The position numbers and the translations under genes were made by a program. A stretch of DNA of 64,000 nt from Ceratopteris richardii (lineage: Eukaryota; Streptophyta; Polypodiopsida; Polypodiales; Pteridaceae): the NCBI GenBank assembly GCA_020310875.1, contig CM035432.1, positions 99,528,012 to 99,592,011 on the forward strand. Reading direction: 5' to 3'. The notes under the pieces were generated by a model, which was given only the letters and a program-made list of their open reading frames with translations, was not told where the DNA came from and did not search any database. This document shows positions 63,554 to 64,000 of this stretch, piece by piece (positions within the stretch are counted from its first letter, which is position 1; each line of letters starts with the position of its first letter).

Positions 63554-64000
63554 TGTTGGAGACCTTTTAATCTCCAAATGTTCGATTTATCTTGATTTAA
63601 GAACTCCTCTATATCAAGAATAAATCAAACTTTACACAAACTTCAAATTATCTTTCACATATATCAAGAAATACTTCTCTGTATGAAGTTTTCTTCATCT
63701 TCAAGAATATAATCATGCTACCTTTGCGCAACTATATCAAAAGAACCACTAGATTTCTAATTTCATCTTTTAGATCAAATCTGTATCAAAAACTGTCTTC
63801 CAGAAATGGCGACTTTGACATGGTCAACTTCTTAAGTTGATTTCTCACAGCACAGATCCCGTTTTACTAAATGCTTTTAGCCATGAATTCCTTATCTTCT
63901 AACTTAGATTTTGAGTGCTCAGTTATCAAAAACTTTACACTGTGCACTGAGATCTAAGCAAAATACTGACATGAAAAAGTGCACGACTCTGAGAGATCAT
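63554..64000 (-). repeat. copia-5 5' LTR (right copy, truncated by window)
   Basis: Begins TGTTGGAGACC and matches 58202 onward, except for an 18-base deletion after GCGCAACTATAT and a few substitutions. The rest lies outside the window. Confidence 0.93.

Larger units (their letters stand above)
58202..64000 (-). mobile_element. copia-5: minus-strand Ty1/copia, 5' LTR truncated by window end
   Basis: Left LTR is 58202-59145. The right LTR starts at 63554 and runs past 64000. Full gag-pol order is present on the minus strand. Over the visible 447 bases the LTRs differ by about five substitutions and one deletion (18 bases) by eye, so the insertion is fairly recent. Stops in gag and integrase and a lost catalytic residue make it nonautonomous. 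Confidence 0.94.

Overview
This window is plant nuclear DNA made almost entirely of nested transposable elements. Evidence for a plant: Ty1/copia elements primed by initiator-Met tRNA (TGGTATCAGAGC-type sites), Ty3/gypsy elements with plant-type gag/retropepsin, a plant hAT BED zinc finger, plant LINE remains, and the GPI-anchored C-terminal exon of a HIPL (HHIP-like) protein. Element density and at least 6.9 kb of intron-like DNA before the HIPL exon suggest a large genome. I cannot fix the species; a fern, lycophyte or gymnosperm is only a guess.

Layout. 1-6.5 kb: the 5' end of a hAT-like transposase ORF (minus strand), split by a complete copia element (copia-1, 278-5803) and followed by tandem copies of its own 5' end. 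6.96-7.4 kb: last exon of a HIPL-like gene, the only host gene recognised. 7.8-25.8 kb: an old minus-strand copia (copia-2) carrying two later insertions, a deletion-derived gypsy (gypsy-1, TSD GTTAT) and a plus-strand copia (copia-3, TSD GATAA). 25.8-33.5 kb: a LINE fragment, long ATGT/TA/GA microsatellites, a possible solo LTR, and degraded copia and gypsy pieces. 33.8-54.1 kb: scattered pieces of an unrecognised charged, coiled-coil coding region, broken by a solo LTR (TSD GCAAG), a 2.3 kb noncoding block and copia-4 (TSD AGCTT). Copia-4 is itself split by gypsy-2 (TSD GGCTC), the youngest element: near-identical LTRs and one open 1840-codon gag-pol frame. Its 3' region holds a 625-base almost pure G tract. 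54.9-58.2 kb: a second fragment of the same LINE family, copia pieces, and a 5S-rRNA-like block. 58.2-64 kb: copia-5, minus strand, recent by LTR comparison but with two integrase catalytic residues destroyed; its 5' LTR runs off the window.

Nesting gives relative ages: copia-2 is older than gypsy-1 and copia-3; the coiled-coil region is older than copia-4, which is older than gypsy-2. Gypsy-2 is the only element here that could still encode all its enzymes. Its LTR carries a dense cluster of WRKY-type W-box cores. No operon-like or metabolic gene set is present.
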